From Trachythela sp. YZ-2020 (lineage: Eukaryota; Cnidaria; Anthozoa; Malacalcyonacea; Clavulariidae), in assembly GCA_016169945.1 (NCBI GenBank), contig JADLSH010000367.1, positions 7,551,501-7,615,500 of the forward strand: a stretch of 64,000 nucleotides of DNA, given 5' to 3'. A model generated the notes under the pieces. The model worked only from the letters and a program-made list of their open reading frames with translations. It did no database searches and was not told the origin of the DNA. Positions 51,826 through 63,484 of this stretch are shown in pieces. Within the stretch, counting starts at the first letter, position 1; each line of letters begins with the position of its first letter. The translations under genes and the position numbers were made by a program.

Positions 51826-53397
51826 GGACCTGCAATGGGTTTGTATGCATTTCATTTAGGACAGATAATCTCAACTGTTTTAGGGTAAAATGACCATGAC
51901 GGCCAACATGGCATATGTGCCAAAACTCGTATCCAGGGGCGAAATGCCTGAAAATGACCACGCCCAGAAACGGCACTATCGACATAGCTCTATCTCCTGA
52001 ACCATGAAAGCTACAGACTTTCTGAAGTACTTATAGTGTTTAGAGTGGCCACTTTTAGGGGTGGTCATTGGAGAGTGAAATGTGTCTAGGTATAATATTT
52101 TACAAGAAAATGACTATGCACATCCCATGTCAACTGCTAATTATACATCACATAATATCATACACCTTAGAAAGGCTATATATATTTTCTTATTTCCTAA
52201 ATTTTTTTGTCATGGGATAAAAACTATATTCATTTCAATATAATACTAAAAGATTTCATGAGGGTTGATATTGTTTTGTTGAGATATAATACAGTCAATT
52301 TCACTTACCCCCCGGTAAAACAAGATTTCAGCCATACTTTGCAGTATGTTAATAATAAAACCAGAAAATATAATATTACGCATTTACACCATTACTTATC
52401 TATTTTACACGAACTTTTCTTGAGTTTGTGGTCACGAACAACATATTCGTGAAAATTTTCCACCCCCAAGCCATCAAGTCCATGCGAAGATTACGCGTGA
52501 TTTTCAAATTACTTTGAACATTATGTCTTTGATTAATGTTTATAAAACGTTTGGGGTATTAAACTCAAACGGTTTGGAAGCTTTTTGTTTAATTTTTCGA
52601 TTGAAACTTTTCTACAATCAAATATTTATGGATACTGTAATCTAAATACGTTTGAAGACTAAAAAATGTGATAAAGCGAGAAGAGAAGCGGCGAGACATT
52701 GCATCGGAGCGATCATAATTGAGCAAAATATCGATTCTACAAATAACGAAGATAAACACACTGCACTACTTCAAAACCTGAGGAAACTTGGCTGGATTAT
52801 TCTTTAGTCAACTATAATTATGTTCAAGTACAACTTGTGGATAATATTTGCGAGGCTGGGTGATAAAAGGCAAATAAAACTGCAAGTATGGCTGAAATCG
52901 TGTTTTGGCGGGGGGTAAGTGAAATTAACTGTATTATATCTCAACAAAACAATATCAACCCTCATTAAATCTTTTAGTATTATATTGAAATGAGTATAGT
53001 TTTTTATCCTATGAAAAAATATTTAGGAAATAAGAAATTATAGCCTTTCTAAGGTGTTTGAAGTTATGTGATGTATAATTAGCCGTTGAGATAGGAAGTC
53101 CATAGTCATTTTTTTGTAAAATATTATACCTAGACACATTTCACTTTCCAATGACTAACCCTAAAAGTGACCACTCTAAACACTATAAGCACTTCAGAAA
53201 GTCAGTAGCTTTCATGGTTCAGGAGATAGAGCTATGTCGATAGTGCCGTTTCTGGGCGTGGTTATTTTCATGCATTTCGCCCGAATACGGGTTTGGCACA
53301 TATGCCATGCTGTCCGTCATGGTCATTTTACCTTAAAACAGTTTATAAAAGAGATTATCTGTCCTAAATGAAACGCATGCAAACTCATTACAGGTCC
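51826..53397. mobile_element. Giant foldback: two ~518-bp inverted arms, TA-flanked
   Basis: Arms 51826-52344 and 52880-53397 are inverted copies over their whole length with scattered differences, around a 535-bp AT-rich loop without genes. Tips are GGACCTG and CAGGTCC, each bordered by TA (51824-51825 and 53398-53399), which suits TA-target-site elements such as Tc1/mariner. No transposase inside, so non-autonomous. The right end touches the beginning of a LINE fragment. Confidence 0.9.
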
Positions 53398-53399
53398 TA

Positions 53400-55465
53400 G
53401 ACTACCAGACGTTATTAGATTTATGGATCTTCTTGATTCCATGGCACTCACCCAGCATGTATTAACACTTACCCACCAACTGTGTCACACATTGGACCTA
53501 CTAATTACTCGTGGAACTGACTCGTTGGTATACAAACCACCTACTTCTGGTAGTTTTCTACCAGATCACTCTACAGTCTTATGCAATCTCATGTTGCGAA
53601 AACCACAAATATTGGTCAAAGAAGTATCGATCGTATAGGATGATCAAATATATTGACAGACAAGCTTTTAGGAAAGATCTTAAGACTCTCTAATTGTGTC
53701 AAAAGGAGTCACAAGGCCTAAATGATCTAGTTACTTGTTATAATTCTATCTTGTCAAGTTTACTTGATAAAGATGCTCCACTAATTAAGAAAAGAATAAC
53801 TACGCGTCCCAGTGTTCCATGGTTTAACGATAACATCAAAACGTCAAAACAACAGCGCCGTAAGTACGAACGTATCTGGCGGAAGAGCGGGCTTGAGTCT
53901 GACAGAATTCTATTCACAAAATCGCGAAATCGTGCTACTCACCCGATGGAACAAGCAAGACCTATTACATCGAATTTATAAATGAAAACAGTACTGATCA
54001 GCGACGACATTTCAAGCGGTTGACCAGCTCTTGGATCGACCTGCTTGTGACTCTTATCCGCCTCACACGGATTCTTGCGAAAGATTTTGGTGAATTTTTT
54101 GTTCGTAAAATTCTAGACATTCGTTCTAGTTCGAGGAGTGCGAGCTAAGCATGACTCCTTCTGATGTACATCCAGAACCTAATACATATGCTGGCACACC
54201 TTTTATTACATTCGAAGCTGTTTCGGAAGACTCTGTTAGAGAGTTAATACTGAGCTCTCCAAGCAAGTCTTGCCCAAATGATCCGATTCCCACCCAAATC
54301 GTGAAACAGTGTGTAGACGAACTGCTACCTGCTATATCCACCATGGTAAACCTTTCCTTACAAGATGACTTCTTTCCAGATAATTAGAAAGAGGCCCTAG
54401 TAAAGCCAAAATTGAAGAAATCTAAAGTGGAGTTACTCAATCAAAATTGTCGACCGGTTAGTAATCTCCAATTTTTATCAAACTGACAGAGAAACTTGCT
54501 GCTCGTCAGAGTGTTGATCATATGATTTCATGCGAACTATTCCCAGAGTTACAATCAACGTGCCGTAAAGGCCACAGCACTGAAACAGCTCTTCTTTGCG
54601 TTCGAAATGATATCCTTATGAATATGAACAGGCAGAAAGTAACTCTACCAGTATTCCTTGATCTTAGTGCTGCATTCGACACGGTCGTCCACACTATTAC
54701 TTCGCCATTTGAAATCCTCAAGATCCTGCCTTGGCCCACTGTTGTTCTTATCTACACAAGTGAGCTCTTCTCGATCATCAGCCGTCATTTACCGAGCGTA
54801 CATTGTTACGCCGAAGATACGCAGCTTGTATCGAAGATATACGACGGTGGATGATCCGAGATAAGCTTATGATGAATGGCGGTAAAACTGAATTCATCCT
54901 TATTGGTACAAAACCTCAACTAGCAAAAGTGCGGATAAGGAATCTAACCGTAGGTGACTCCATGATTTCCCCTACTACAGACTCAATCAGGAATTTAGGG
55001 GCATGGTTTGACAGTAACTTTACCATGAGTTTACTTATTAACAAGACATGTAAAGCAGCGTTTTTCATCTTCATAACATTAATCGTACGAGGAAATTTTT
55101 AAATGCTGAATCTCTGGAGAGTGTAATACACGCACTGATTACCAGTAGATTTGGCTACTGTAATGCACTTCTGTATGGTTTGCCCAGCAATCAAATATCC
55201 AAACTACAGGGAGTTCAAAATGCAGCGATCAGGCTTATCTATCATGCGCCGAGATTCTGCCGTGTTACACCTTTCCTAATGGAACTTCACTGGCTGACTG
55301 TAACGTAAAGCATTTTGCTCCTAACATTATTTGAATGCAAAACAATTGTTTTTTTATGGCCTGTAATTTTATTGTTATATATGGTTATCATTGTAAGGCG
55401 CACTTGAAAACGTCATGTTGAAACTGCTCGGTATAAATAAATAATATTATTATTATTTTGATTAC
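53400..55465 (+). mobile_element. LINE (CR1-like), badly degraded
   Basis: Starts within the endonuclease end (LDLLITRGTDSLVYKPP, SGSFLPDHSTVL, the SDH-type motif with Pro). Then VPWFNDNIKTSKQQRRKYER, LILSSPSKSCPNDPIPTQIV, STETALLCVRNDIL, PVFLDLSAAFDTV, and FADD decayed to CYAEDTQL (~54805). After that come KLMMNGGKTEFILIGTKPQ and FLMELHWLTV near 55290. The 3' UTR resembles that of the LINE at 61135-63482 (GTAAGGCGCA-TTGAAAA) with an ATT-rich tail at ~55440-55460. Many stops; the GVPQG region is deleted. Confidence 0.9.
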
Positions 55466-55689
55466 AGTAAGTCAGCGGTCCATGCGAGAGTAGAAATTCA
55501 AACAGACAAACACAAAATTTAAATAAACAACGTGTCAACGTGAAGTTAATCTATATTTTCAAAGCTTTTTTCTACAACATTTTGCAACTAAAGAAGACAA
55601 AGATGAAATAATAATAATTCACGGATTGTTTCAGAGAAGAAATGAGAATTAGTGTCAGAATTTACTCTTAAAATTGATCAAAAAGCGTA
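55466..55689. other. Non-coding, nothing recognised
   Basis: Short AT-rich spacer between two oppositely oriented LINE fragments. Confidence 0.5.
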
Positions 55690-56800
55690 CTCCCGTGCAC
55701 CCTTGGTTGATTTCCGGATGGCTCCAAATTGGTTGGGATCTATTATCTCAAGAACAGGATGGCCGACATAGTAGCTCACCACAAGATCCTCAGCTAAGTG
55801 TGATAATGCCGGCGTAAACGAGATAGGCTTACATGTTTCGCAATAATGATAACCGTTTCTTCTTAGGTAGTGGTGTTACATCAGCGTACTTCCATGATGC
55901 AGGAAGCCTTTGCTCAGCGAATATAATGAACTGTTCAGAATAGCAAAGTCGGGGTCCGCAAGAAAGTCGGCATATTCGCTAAGGAGCCAGTTTGGTATCC
56001 CGCACGGACCAGACGCTAAATACCTCAGATTTATCATCAATGGGGGGTAGACAATCAAGTGATTAATTGGTATTGTAGCATGGGTTCGAGAAGGCGGTGT
56101 TGATCGAGCCTTCGATATCGTAATTCGACAATCCATTGATTCCGTCGATGTGAAATTGGAAGCGAATAACCCCAGAATGCGTCGCTGGGGTCACCCCTGG
56201 TATATTTTTCACTTTGTCCTACCACTGACTGGGTTTGATGTTCTTGAGATTCGCAACCCTGGAGGAGTAAAATCTGCTACGTTCACGATTTACAACGTTA
56301 CAGAGCACTCGGAAACGATCAAGATCACCTTGTGCGTAAGCTTTCTGGCGCAATTTGATAAGTTTCTTGAACTTAGCAGTAACCCAGGGGGGGTCATTCA
56401 CGTGCAATTTGAACATGGCATGATGGTGTCTACGTCAATAATTATCAGATCGAGAAAGAGTTGTAGCTTGCTCTCATAGCCTTTAACGGACTCAAGAACC
56501 GACCAGTCAATAGAACTCAGATGCCTGCCAAGTTCTTGTCTGTGGCTTGGGCGAGCTACGGAGCGACGGCTGGATTTGCGTACAGTTATCGATTTGGGCT
56601 GCGATAGTAACACTGAATGGTCAGATAACCCGAAAAGTGGAAAGGTCTGTACCAGGTTCTTGTCATACAGATGAGGCATATGCGTAATTATGAGATCGAG
56701 TGTTTGCTCCCCCACCCAGGTTGGAACGCAGACAAGCTGTTTCAGTCTGAATTCTACAAGAAGGCGACTTATGTTTAAACGGCCGGATAACATAAATAAT
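55690..56800 (-). mobile_element. LINE fragment: endonuclease end and RT start
   Basis: From right to left: MLSGRLNISRLLVEF, TWVGEQTLDLIITHMP, PLFGLSDHSVLLS (endonuclease SDH motif, ~56620), VNDPPWVTAKFKKLIKLR, DIEGSINTAF, then (~56030-55690) LASGPCGIPNWLLSEYA, TPLPKKK and RPSCS...IDPNQFGA. The last match the beginning of the RT domain of the LINE at 59250. Truncated at both ends and frameshifted. Confidence 0.85.
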
Positions 56801-57049
56801 TAAATAGGCAACAAGCTGTGATGTGAGAAAATACTACAATCTTTAGGCGTTGTCTTCATGGCGTCACAGCATGCGATATTATGCGACAACTCCATATTTG
56901 ACCAGCTATTGAGTTGATATGACGATTTCACCGTTGGCTGTTAGCCAATCAGGAATCAAGAATTCTTTTAAATAAATAATTTATACATGTTAACTGTTCA
57001 TAAAACCCGTATATTTTGAGACACAGTAAAAGTGTTCTAGTTTCCTCAC

Positions 57050-57170
57050 CTGAGTATTATCCCCTTTTGAAATAATCCCAACAGCTCCGTGCAGCTTTAA
57101 GGTGATTTCGCAAGGAATAATAGCAAGAAAAAACGGAATCCCTGGTAGCTCTATTAGACGAATTGATTGG
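57050..57170 (-). CDS. Exon A, probably of the same VWD/EGF gene
   Basis: Minus-strand exon of 121 nt, acceptor TATAGTTTCCGTAG, donor ACTCAG|GTGAGG. One base completes a split codon, then QSIRLIELPGIPFFLAII, PCEITLKLHGAVGIISKG and DNTQ; it ends in phase 0, which fits exon B. The pattern suggests beta-rich extracellular sequence; no domain recognised. Membership in the VWD gene rests on strand, phase and the absence of any competing gene. Confidence 0.55.
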
Positions 57171-57320
57171 CTACGGAAACTATAAAGGAAAAATACATAC
57201 ATCAAATTAAATAAACTTTATAGATTTTAATTTTATCTTGAATCACTAATGGCTATCATGCAACTCCGTCTCCAAGCCTTTATCTAAGGGAGGAGAAGGC
57301 TAAAACACCTTGAAAAGTTT

Positions 57321-57710
57321 CAATGGACCATTCCCCTATTAAACTAACTTTTGAACTAGGACATTGTATCAGTACAGCTGGAAAGAGCATCCTAAGTTTA
57401 GTAAAATTGCAAAGTTTGGTTGCGAAATGTTGTAAAATGTGGAAAATATAGCGCTGCGAAGTTGGTAAATTTTGTATAGTTTTGTATTACGCATGCAAAA
57501 CCGTTACCACTTTTTTAAAAGTGGTAACCATTTTCCGCGCGTAATACAAAAGTATACAAAATTTACCAACTTCAGAGCGCTATATTTTCCACATTTTACG
57601 ACATTTCGCAACCAAACTTTGCAATTTTACTAAACTTAGGATGCTCTTTCCAGCTGTACTGATAAAAGTTCCTAGTTCAAAAGTTAGTCTAATAGGGGAA
57701 TGGTCCATTG
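57321..57710. mobile_element. Foldback element, 390 bp
   Basis: Inverted arms of ~185 bp with few mismatches (CAATGGACCATTCCCCTATT at the left, its complement at 57688-57709). They meet at a centre that is itself a palindrome, GTTACCACTTTTTTAAAAGTGGTAAC (57504-57529 region). Non-coding. Confidence 0.9.
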
Positions 57711-57943
57711 GTGAATTTTTAATGGAATGTGGTAAAAACTCAATGGAATAATGGATTTTAGTAAAATTACATAGGCGATTATTGAAAATTCTCAACGCTG
57801 ATTGGTTGCGCTACCTCGGATTAATACGCGATAATCACCTAAAGCGTTTTTAAGCCGCTTTTGTCGTAAATATTCAATTAAAATATTTTTGAAATGTGCA
57901 TTTTTTATTTTTTTCCAAATAATCACTTATGTAATTTTACTAA

Positions 57944-58050
57944 AACAATTATTCACCTCAGGTTCGGGGAATATCGGTGAATAAAAACCTCGACTTCGTC
58001 TCGGTTTTTTTTCACTGATATTCACCTCGCCTTCGGCGAATAATTGTTAA
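57944..58050. repeat. Hairpin repeat (AACAATTATTCACC family)
   Basis: Outer ends AACAATTATTCACC and GGCGAATAATTGTT with nested GGTGAATAAAAACC and its partner around CTCGACTTCGTCTCGG. Probably a small dispersed element. Confidence 0.7.
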
Positions 58051-58435
58051 ATACTATGTTGAACTGAATGATAAGCAAGTTTAGACTCTTCAGTGAAAAT
58101 ATCAAATATTACTGACAATATCATGCGTCAGTCTTCGAAGAAGCATCGTGCAAATGTGTTTGGTTCTATCGACTACTTATACCCGGGCAAACGAAAGCAT
58201 CGGCTATCATCACTACTCTAGCTCTCAGAAAATATGGCGGACAGCCAGGAAATGTGAAATGAGCGAGATTTTAAAATATATATGAGAAAGTCGTTACATG
58301 CAGCCGTGAAGCGAATTGTACTCATGTTTACGCTTTATGAAAAGGAAATTAAGGAAAGCAAAGGAAATTGTATGAGCATGTAGCACCATTTTCTATATTT
58401 ATTAAATTCATTTTGAAATCAATGGTATTTCGTGG

Positions 58436-58574
58436 AATCTGATTGGTCAAAAATAGCGCGATTAAATTACCAAATCGCGCTATTTTTAGCTTTGCTCGCA
58501 TTATATTGAGCTTTAATCGCATAATTTTTCAACCAATCATATTGAAGTGCTGATCTCAGCCAACCAATCAGATT
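58436..58574. repeat. Small inverted-repeat element (AATCTGATTGGT ends)
   Basis: Ends AATCTGATTGGT and ACCAATCAGATT (58563-58574) are inverted. Inside, AAAAATAGCGCGAT and ATCGCGCTATTTTT form a second hairpin (58448-58486). A MITE-like structure without coding capacity. Confidence 0.75.
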
Positions 58575-59249
58575 AAATTGTAGAATTTGACTAGCCATGC
58601 AATCAATTCTAAGAAAAATGTGATCTGGCAATAGTGCTGGGCGATACCAGGATTTTTATTTCGATATCGATACCCATTTCGATACCAAAAATGGTAAAAA
58701 GATTTCGTTTTCGATACCAGAAGTGAGTACCATTAACGCTGGTATCGGTCGCTTCCGATACTTTTCACATTGTGAAAAAGTAGTCTCCAACAAGCATATG
58801 TCCCAGTTATAATATTTAATGCTGAAAGTTCAACGTTGCTAACCCTAGAGCATAAATAGTAAGGAATTTCAACAAGATAAACCTGTTTCTTATTGTTTTT
58901 GGGCTAGTTGTTTGCAGCAAGATAATTCTTTTTCGCAAACGAAAAATAATTCAGGCGAACGAACATTCATTCCAAAGTAGCTAGGCTCATTTAAGGCTAT
59001 CATCACACAATGAGGGGCGTTATGGAAGTTAGTTATTTTATTCAATTTGAGTGTTTGAATTTTGATGTTATATTACATGAAAATATTGGGGCCAAATATC
59101 CACTATTTCATGCATTTAGCTTCACTATTAGGCCATTATATTTGGATCAAAGTAGCATCATCACCAGCAAATTGGCACAATTACTATTTTGTAGCCAAAA
59201 ATTAATTGCAATCAATTATAAGATCTATAAAAAAATTTGGCCTCATTAG
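58575..59249. other. Non-coding, GATACC-rich patch
   Basis: 58640-58760 repeats CGATACC/GGTATCG words in both orientations, possibly a decayed satellite. The rest is plain AT-rich DNA. Confidence 0.5.
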
Positions 59250-60745
59250 ATAGATAGATTGATTTTTATTAAGTTACTCTTACAAATCAGCTGAATTATA
59301 TTCGACATATTTTCTACATGACAATTAATCAAATAAATTAGGAAATATACTATATATACCAAGTTGGGTTCGAAATATAAAAATTCATAACTATTTTACA
59401 TTAAAAATAAGAAATTTACAATATACTATAAATATATTAAGAAAAGTATTAATTATCCAAATATTTGTTATTAACATTTGTTGATCCGTTTCTTCCTCAA
59501 GTTTACGTTAGTCTGATTTTTCTCTGGCAGTAGCGCATGTAGCTTATGCGATGTATCTTGTGTAATTTTATTGAAAAGGTCTTTGGTGAGAATTTCTCTT
59601 CTATTATATAATGTATCAAGGTCGGCTTCCTGCAGCGCATTTTGGTAGGACAAATGAGGAAAAATGATATGAAGTGCTCGTTTCTGCAGCTTCTCGAGAT
59701 CGTCAGATAAGTACGTAGGTAGGGAATTATGGAACACTGGGCAGCCATATTCTGTCAGACGACGGATGCAGGTCAAATAGAATAGTCGTATCTCGCGGAA
59801 TACAAGGCCTGCACGTTTTAGTTGTTTAAGGAAATATAGTCTAGTAGACACCACCTCAGAAATATGTGTTTTCCACTTAAGGTCATTGTTTATGTTAAGA
59901 CCTAAGATTTTGGCTGATGTGACAAGTTCGATTGATTTGTCATTAATGACTACAGGATCAAAGGATGGTTCGGTTTTTCCAAAGGAGATACGCATTTCTT
60001 TACACTTTTCATCGTTTAACACAAAGTTATTAGCTAGGGACTGCCTTGTAAAGTCGTCCACATAGCCTTGAATGCCACTTGCTTGATGCTTACAAACGGT
60101 TTCTGATAACGTTGTATCGTCTCCAAATTTCCACAGATCTACATCTGCCAAATCGAGATCATTAATCATGACTGTGAAAAGCCAAGGGCCTAGTTTGGTT
60201 CCCTGAGGCACTCCAGCCGGGATGATTCCCCACTCTGAGTAACATTCGTTGCTTAGCTTTACTCTTTGTTTGCGGTCTTGTAGAAAATCGGTAATCCAGC
60301 ACATGATCATGGGGGGAAGAGCAAGTTTGGAGAGTTTTCTTATTAGGATATTATGATCGATGAGATCGAACGCTTTTTCTAAATCAAAAAGAACGATTCT
60401 AACAGTAGACCCAGTTCCATCGGTTTCTTTATTCCACTCTTGGAGCATACTTATTAAAGCTTGTGTTGTGGATGATTTAGGAACAGTTCCAAATGGTTTA
60501 TTATCGATCTTTGATAAACTCTTCAACCACAAAATCTTCCCCAATTTTTGACAAGATAGGTGTGAATGAGATTGGTCTGAGATGTTTGTTGACATCACAT
60601 ATTGTTTTTTTCTTAGGGACCGGGGTAATATCTGCTTCTTTCCACTGTTTTGGTAAACGGCCTTCACGGTAGGAACAGTTTAAGATATCCTTTACGGGAT
60701 CAGTTAACAAGTCAGCATTCTATTTTAATAGCCAGGTCGGAAATA
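59250..60745 (-). mobile_element. LINE fragment: reverse transcriptase, 398-codon open frame
   Basis: 59471-60667 is one open frame. Motifs, right to left: KPFGTVPKSSTTQALISML, IVLFDLEKAFDLIDHNIL, GVPQGTKLGPWLFTVMINDL, WKFGDDTTL (FGDD at the usual FADD position, ~60130), MRISFGKTEPSFDP, ILGLNINNDLKWK and RRLTEYGCPVFHNSL. A second frame at 60710-60501 gives LPKQWKEADITPVPKKK and RPISFTPILSKIGE just before it, so one frameshift lies near 60530. The 3' tail (ATCT)n is at ~59248-59262. Endonuclease missing. Confidence 0.9.
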
Positions 60746-60957
60746 TTATTTAAATACGTTAGGGTTTTACAGTAGTTTTGCAGTGTTTATGTATACAATA
60801 AAATGTCGAAAACTATGCGTGACGTTTGTAAGGAGGAGGGGGGTGGGGGTGCTCAGAGAAACGTCAATATGACTTTTTCGTGGGTGAAATCGATATGCGA
60901 TGCTTCCCTAAACCAACCAGGATATCACAAGATGTTTTTTTTGTTGTGTTTTTTTTT

Positions 60958-61022
60958 AAATGTAGGCAATATAGCTAGATTTTCTTATCACATAAGAAGA
61001 TCTAGCGATATTGCCTACATTT
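60958..61022. repeat. Tight hairpin, 31-bp arms, 3-nt loop
   Basis: AAATGTAGGCAATAT...TTCTTAT (60958-60988) and its inverse (60992-61022) with two mismatches around CAC. Non-coding; a microRNA-like stem in shape, but also what a young palindrome would look like. Confidence 0.9.
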
Positions 61023-61134
61023 CAGACCAGCAGACCTGCATATGGGTAAGTTGTCGCTGAGGCCAAGTTCGATAATACCAGATTTGAGAACAGATTCAGT
61101 ACAAGAGGTGTAAATATATATTATCATTATAGTA

Positions 61135-63482
61135 CATGAGGAAGGGCGAGTAATAAGTTGTTTGAGCTCTGCAAAGACCCCCTGAGATGATTATGGATCT
61201 TGTGTCTTGCTATAACACCACATTGTCCGGCTTGCTGGACAAACATGCGCCGTTGCTAAAAAAGACTATTGCCGTGCGTCCCCGGGTCCCTTGGTTTAAT
61301 GATAAGGTCAAGGAGGCGAAACGAGTTCGTAGGAAACATGAAAGGATTTGGCGAAGGACTGGGCTTGAGTCAGATAGGGAGTGGTTTACCATGTCACGAA
61401 ATCGCATGAATCACGTGATGGAGCAAGCGAGGCGAGATTAGTATTCTAAATTTATTGACGAGAACAGTACTGATCAGCGGAGACTTTTTAAAGCGACCAG
61501 TGCACTGTTGGGGAGAAAATTGGACGAGCGCTACCCTCCGCTCGACGATCTTGCTGGACTCGCTAACGACTTTGGGAAGTTTTTTGTCCATAAAATCGAC
61601 ATTATTCGCTCTAAACTCGACAAATTGGCATTTGATCCTTCATCAATGCCTGAGCTGGATCCAGTATACACTGGGACATTATTCACTGAATTCCAACCTA
61701 TACCACCTGAGGTTATTAAGGAAATAGTACTAAGTTCCCCAAGTAAGTCCTGCGCTAGTGATCCCATCCCTACTGAGATGATCAAGGACTGTATAGATGA
61801 TCTGTTGCCAGCTATTTCTAGCATTGTGAATTTTTCCTTTGAGGATGGTTATTTCCCTGACATCTGGGAAGAAGCACTAGTCAGACCTAAGCTTAAAAAG
61901 TCTAACATGGACTTGATAAAAAAGAACTATCGCCCTCTTAGTAACCTTGCGTTCTTGTCTAAGGTTACTGAAAAGGTTGCCGCTAAGCAAATCTGTGGCC
62001 ACCTGTTCACCAATCATCTGTTTCCTGAATTTCAATCGGCCTATCGTAAAATACCACAGTACCGAAACGGCATTGTTGCGCACACGCAATGACATTCTCA
62101 TAAATATGAATAAACAACATGTGACTCTGTTGGTGTTCCTAGATCTTAGCGCTGCATTTGATACAGTGGACCATGACATATTGTTGAGGCGTCTTAAACA
62201 TAAGTTTGGGATTTGTGATAATGCGCTTTCCTGGTTTCGATCATATCTATTGAACAGATCCCATCGTGTAGTCATAGATAATATAAAGTCGGACATTTTT
62301 TATTTGAAGTATGGTGTGCCTCAAGGGTCTTGTTTAGGCCCATTATTGTTTATCCTGTGCACAAGCAAACTGTTTGATGTCATTCGACACCATTTACCCA
62401 CTGCGCATTGTTTTGCTGATGACACGGAGTTATATCTCGCATTTAAGCCAATTAATGATGCTGCTCAGGATGCCGCCATTATAGCTATGGAGAATTGTCT
62501 GCGAGACATTCGGAATTGGATGATAACTGATAAGCTGATGATAAACGATGATAAGACGGAATTCATATTAATTGGGACAAAAGCTCAGCTCGCCAAAGTT
62601 AAGAACTTTACTCTAACCGTTGGCGAGTCTGTGATTTCTCCATCCGAAGAACCTATTAGGAACATAGGCACCTGGTTCGACCGTACTTTCAACTTGAATC
62701 ACCACATCACTAAGACCTGTAGAACAGCTTTTTATCATCTGCATAACATAAGAAGAATCCGCAAGTATTTAAGCAGAGAATCAACAGATAAACTCGTTCA
62801 TGCATTCGTCACCAGCCAGCTAGACTATTGTAATGGACTGTTATTTGGACTACCGAACAATGCTATTGCCAAACTGCAACGTGTTCAGAATGCCGCTGCA
62901 AGAGTTCTTTACCGTGCGCCTCGGTTTATCCATATTACCCCGCTGTTGCACGAGTTGCACTGGTTGCCAGTCAAATTCCGAATTGAGTATAAGATAATTA
63001 TAGGCCCTACTTACGTTTAAGGCAATTCATGGAACTGCCCCTAATTATATAACTGAACTAATAACTTTTAAAACGAACTCTTCTTATAGCCTCAGATCAA
63101 ATAACAAACTTCTTTTATGTCCGCCAAATTTTAAGACATTGTCTACTCTTGGTGACAGAGCCTTCATGGCTGCTGCACCAAAACTATGGAACGTATTGCC
63201 ATTGAATCTTAGGAGTATCTCCGATTTTAATGTATTTAAGCAAGATCTTAAGACATTTCTTTTTAGACAGGCTTTTTATTAGATTATAGCTTAGATTTAA
63301 TATTATTGTTCTATTTATTTATTTAATTGTACTATTATCATTCACATCTTCTGTAACTATTATATAGTTTTATGTAAATTTTTCTATTTATTTTATTTAT
63401 TGCTGTAAGGCGCATTTGAAAATTGTATAATTGAATTTGCGCGATATAAATTAATAAATGTTATGTTATGTTATGTTATGTT
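61135..63482 (+). mobile_element. LINE (CR1-like), 5'-truncated, mostly intact RT
   Basis: Motifs in order: LVSCYNTTLSGLLDKHAP, VPWFNDKVKEAKRVRRK, LSSPSKSCASDPIPTEMI, YRPLSNLAFLSKVTEK (61930), one frameshift near 62055, STETALLRTRNDILINMN, LVFLDLSAAFDTVDHDILL, YGVPQGSCLGPLLFILC, CFADDTELYLAF (62408-62442, catalytic FADD), KLMINDDKTEFILIGTKAQ, QLDYCNGLLFGLP, RVQNAAARVLYRAPRF, LLHELHWLPVKFRIEYK. After a frameshift come FMAAAPKLWNVLPLNLRS and DLKTFLFRQAFY. The 3' UTR ends in (ATGTT)n at 63459-63482. Same family as the copy at 53400. It was inserted next to the LINE endonuclease fragment at 63485. Confidence 0.92.
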
Positions 63483-63484
63483 TC

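Noticed and set aside
53400..55465. Two-gene reading of the short plus-strand frames
   Set aside because: Their order and motifs are those of one decayed LINE protein.
58220..58262. Start-like ATGGCGGAC at 58233
   Set aside because: The frame ends after seven codons and no donor precedes the stop.
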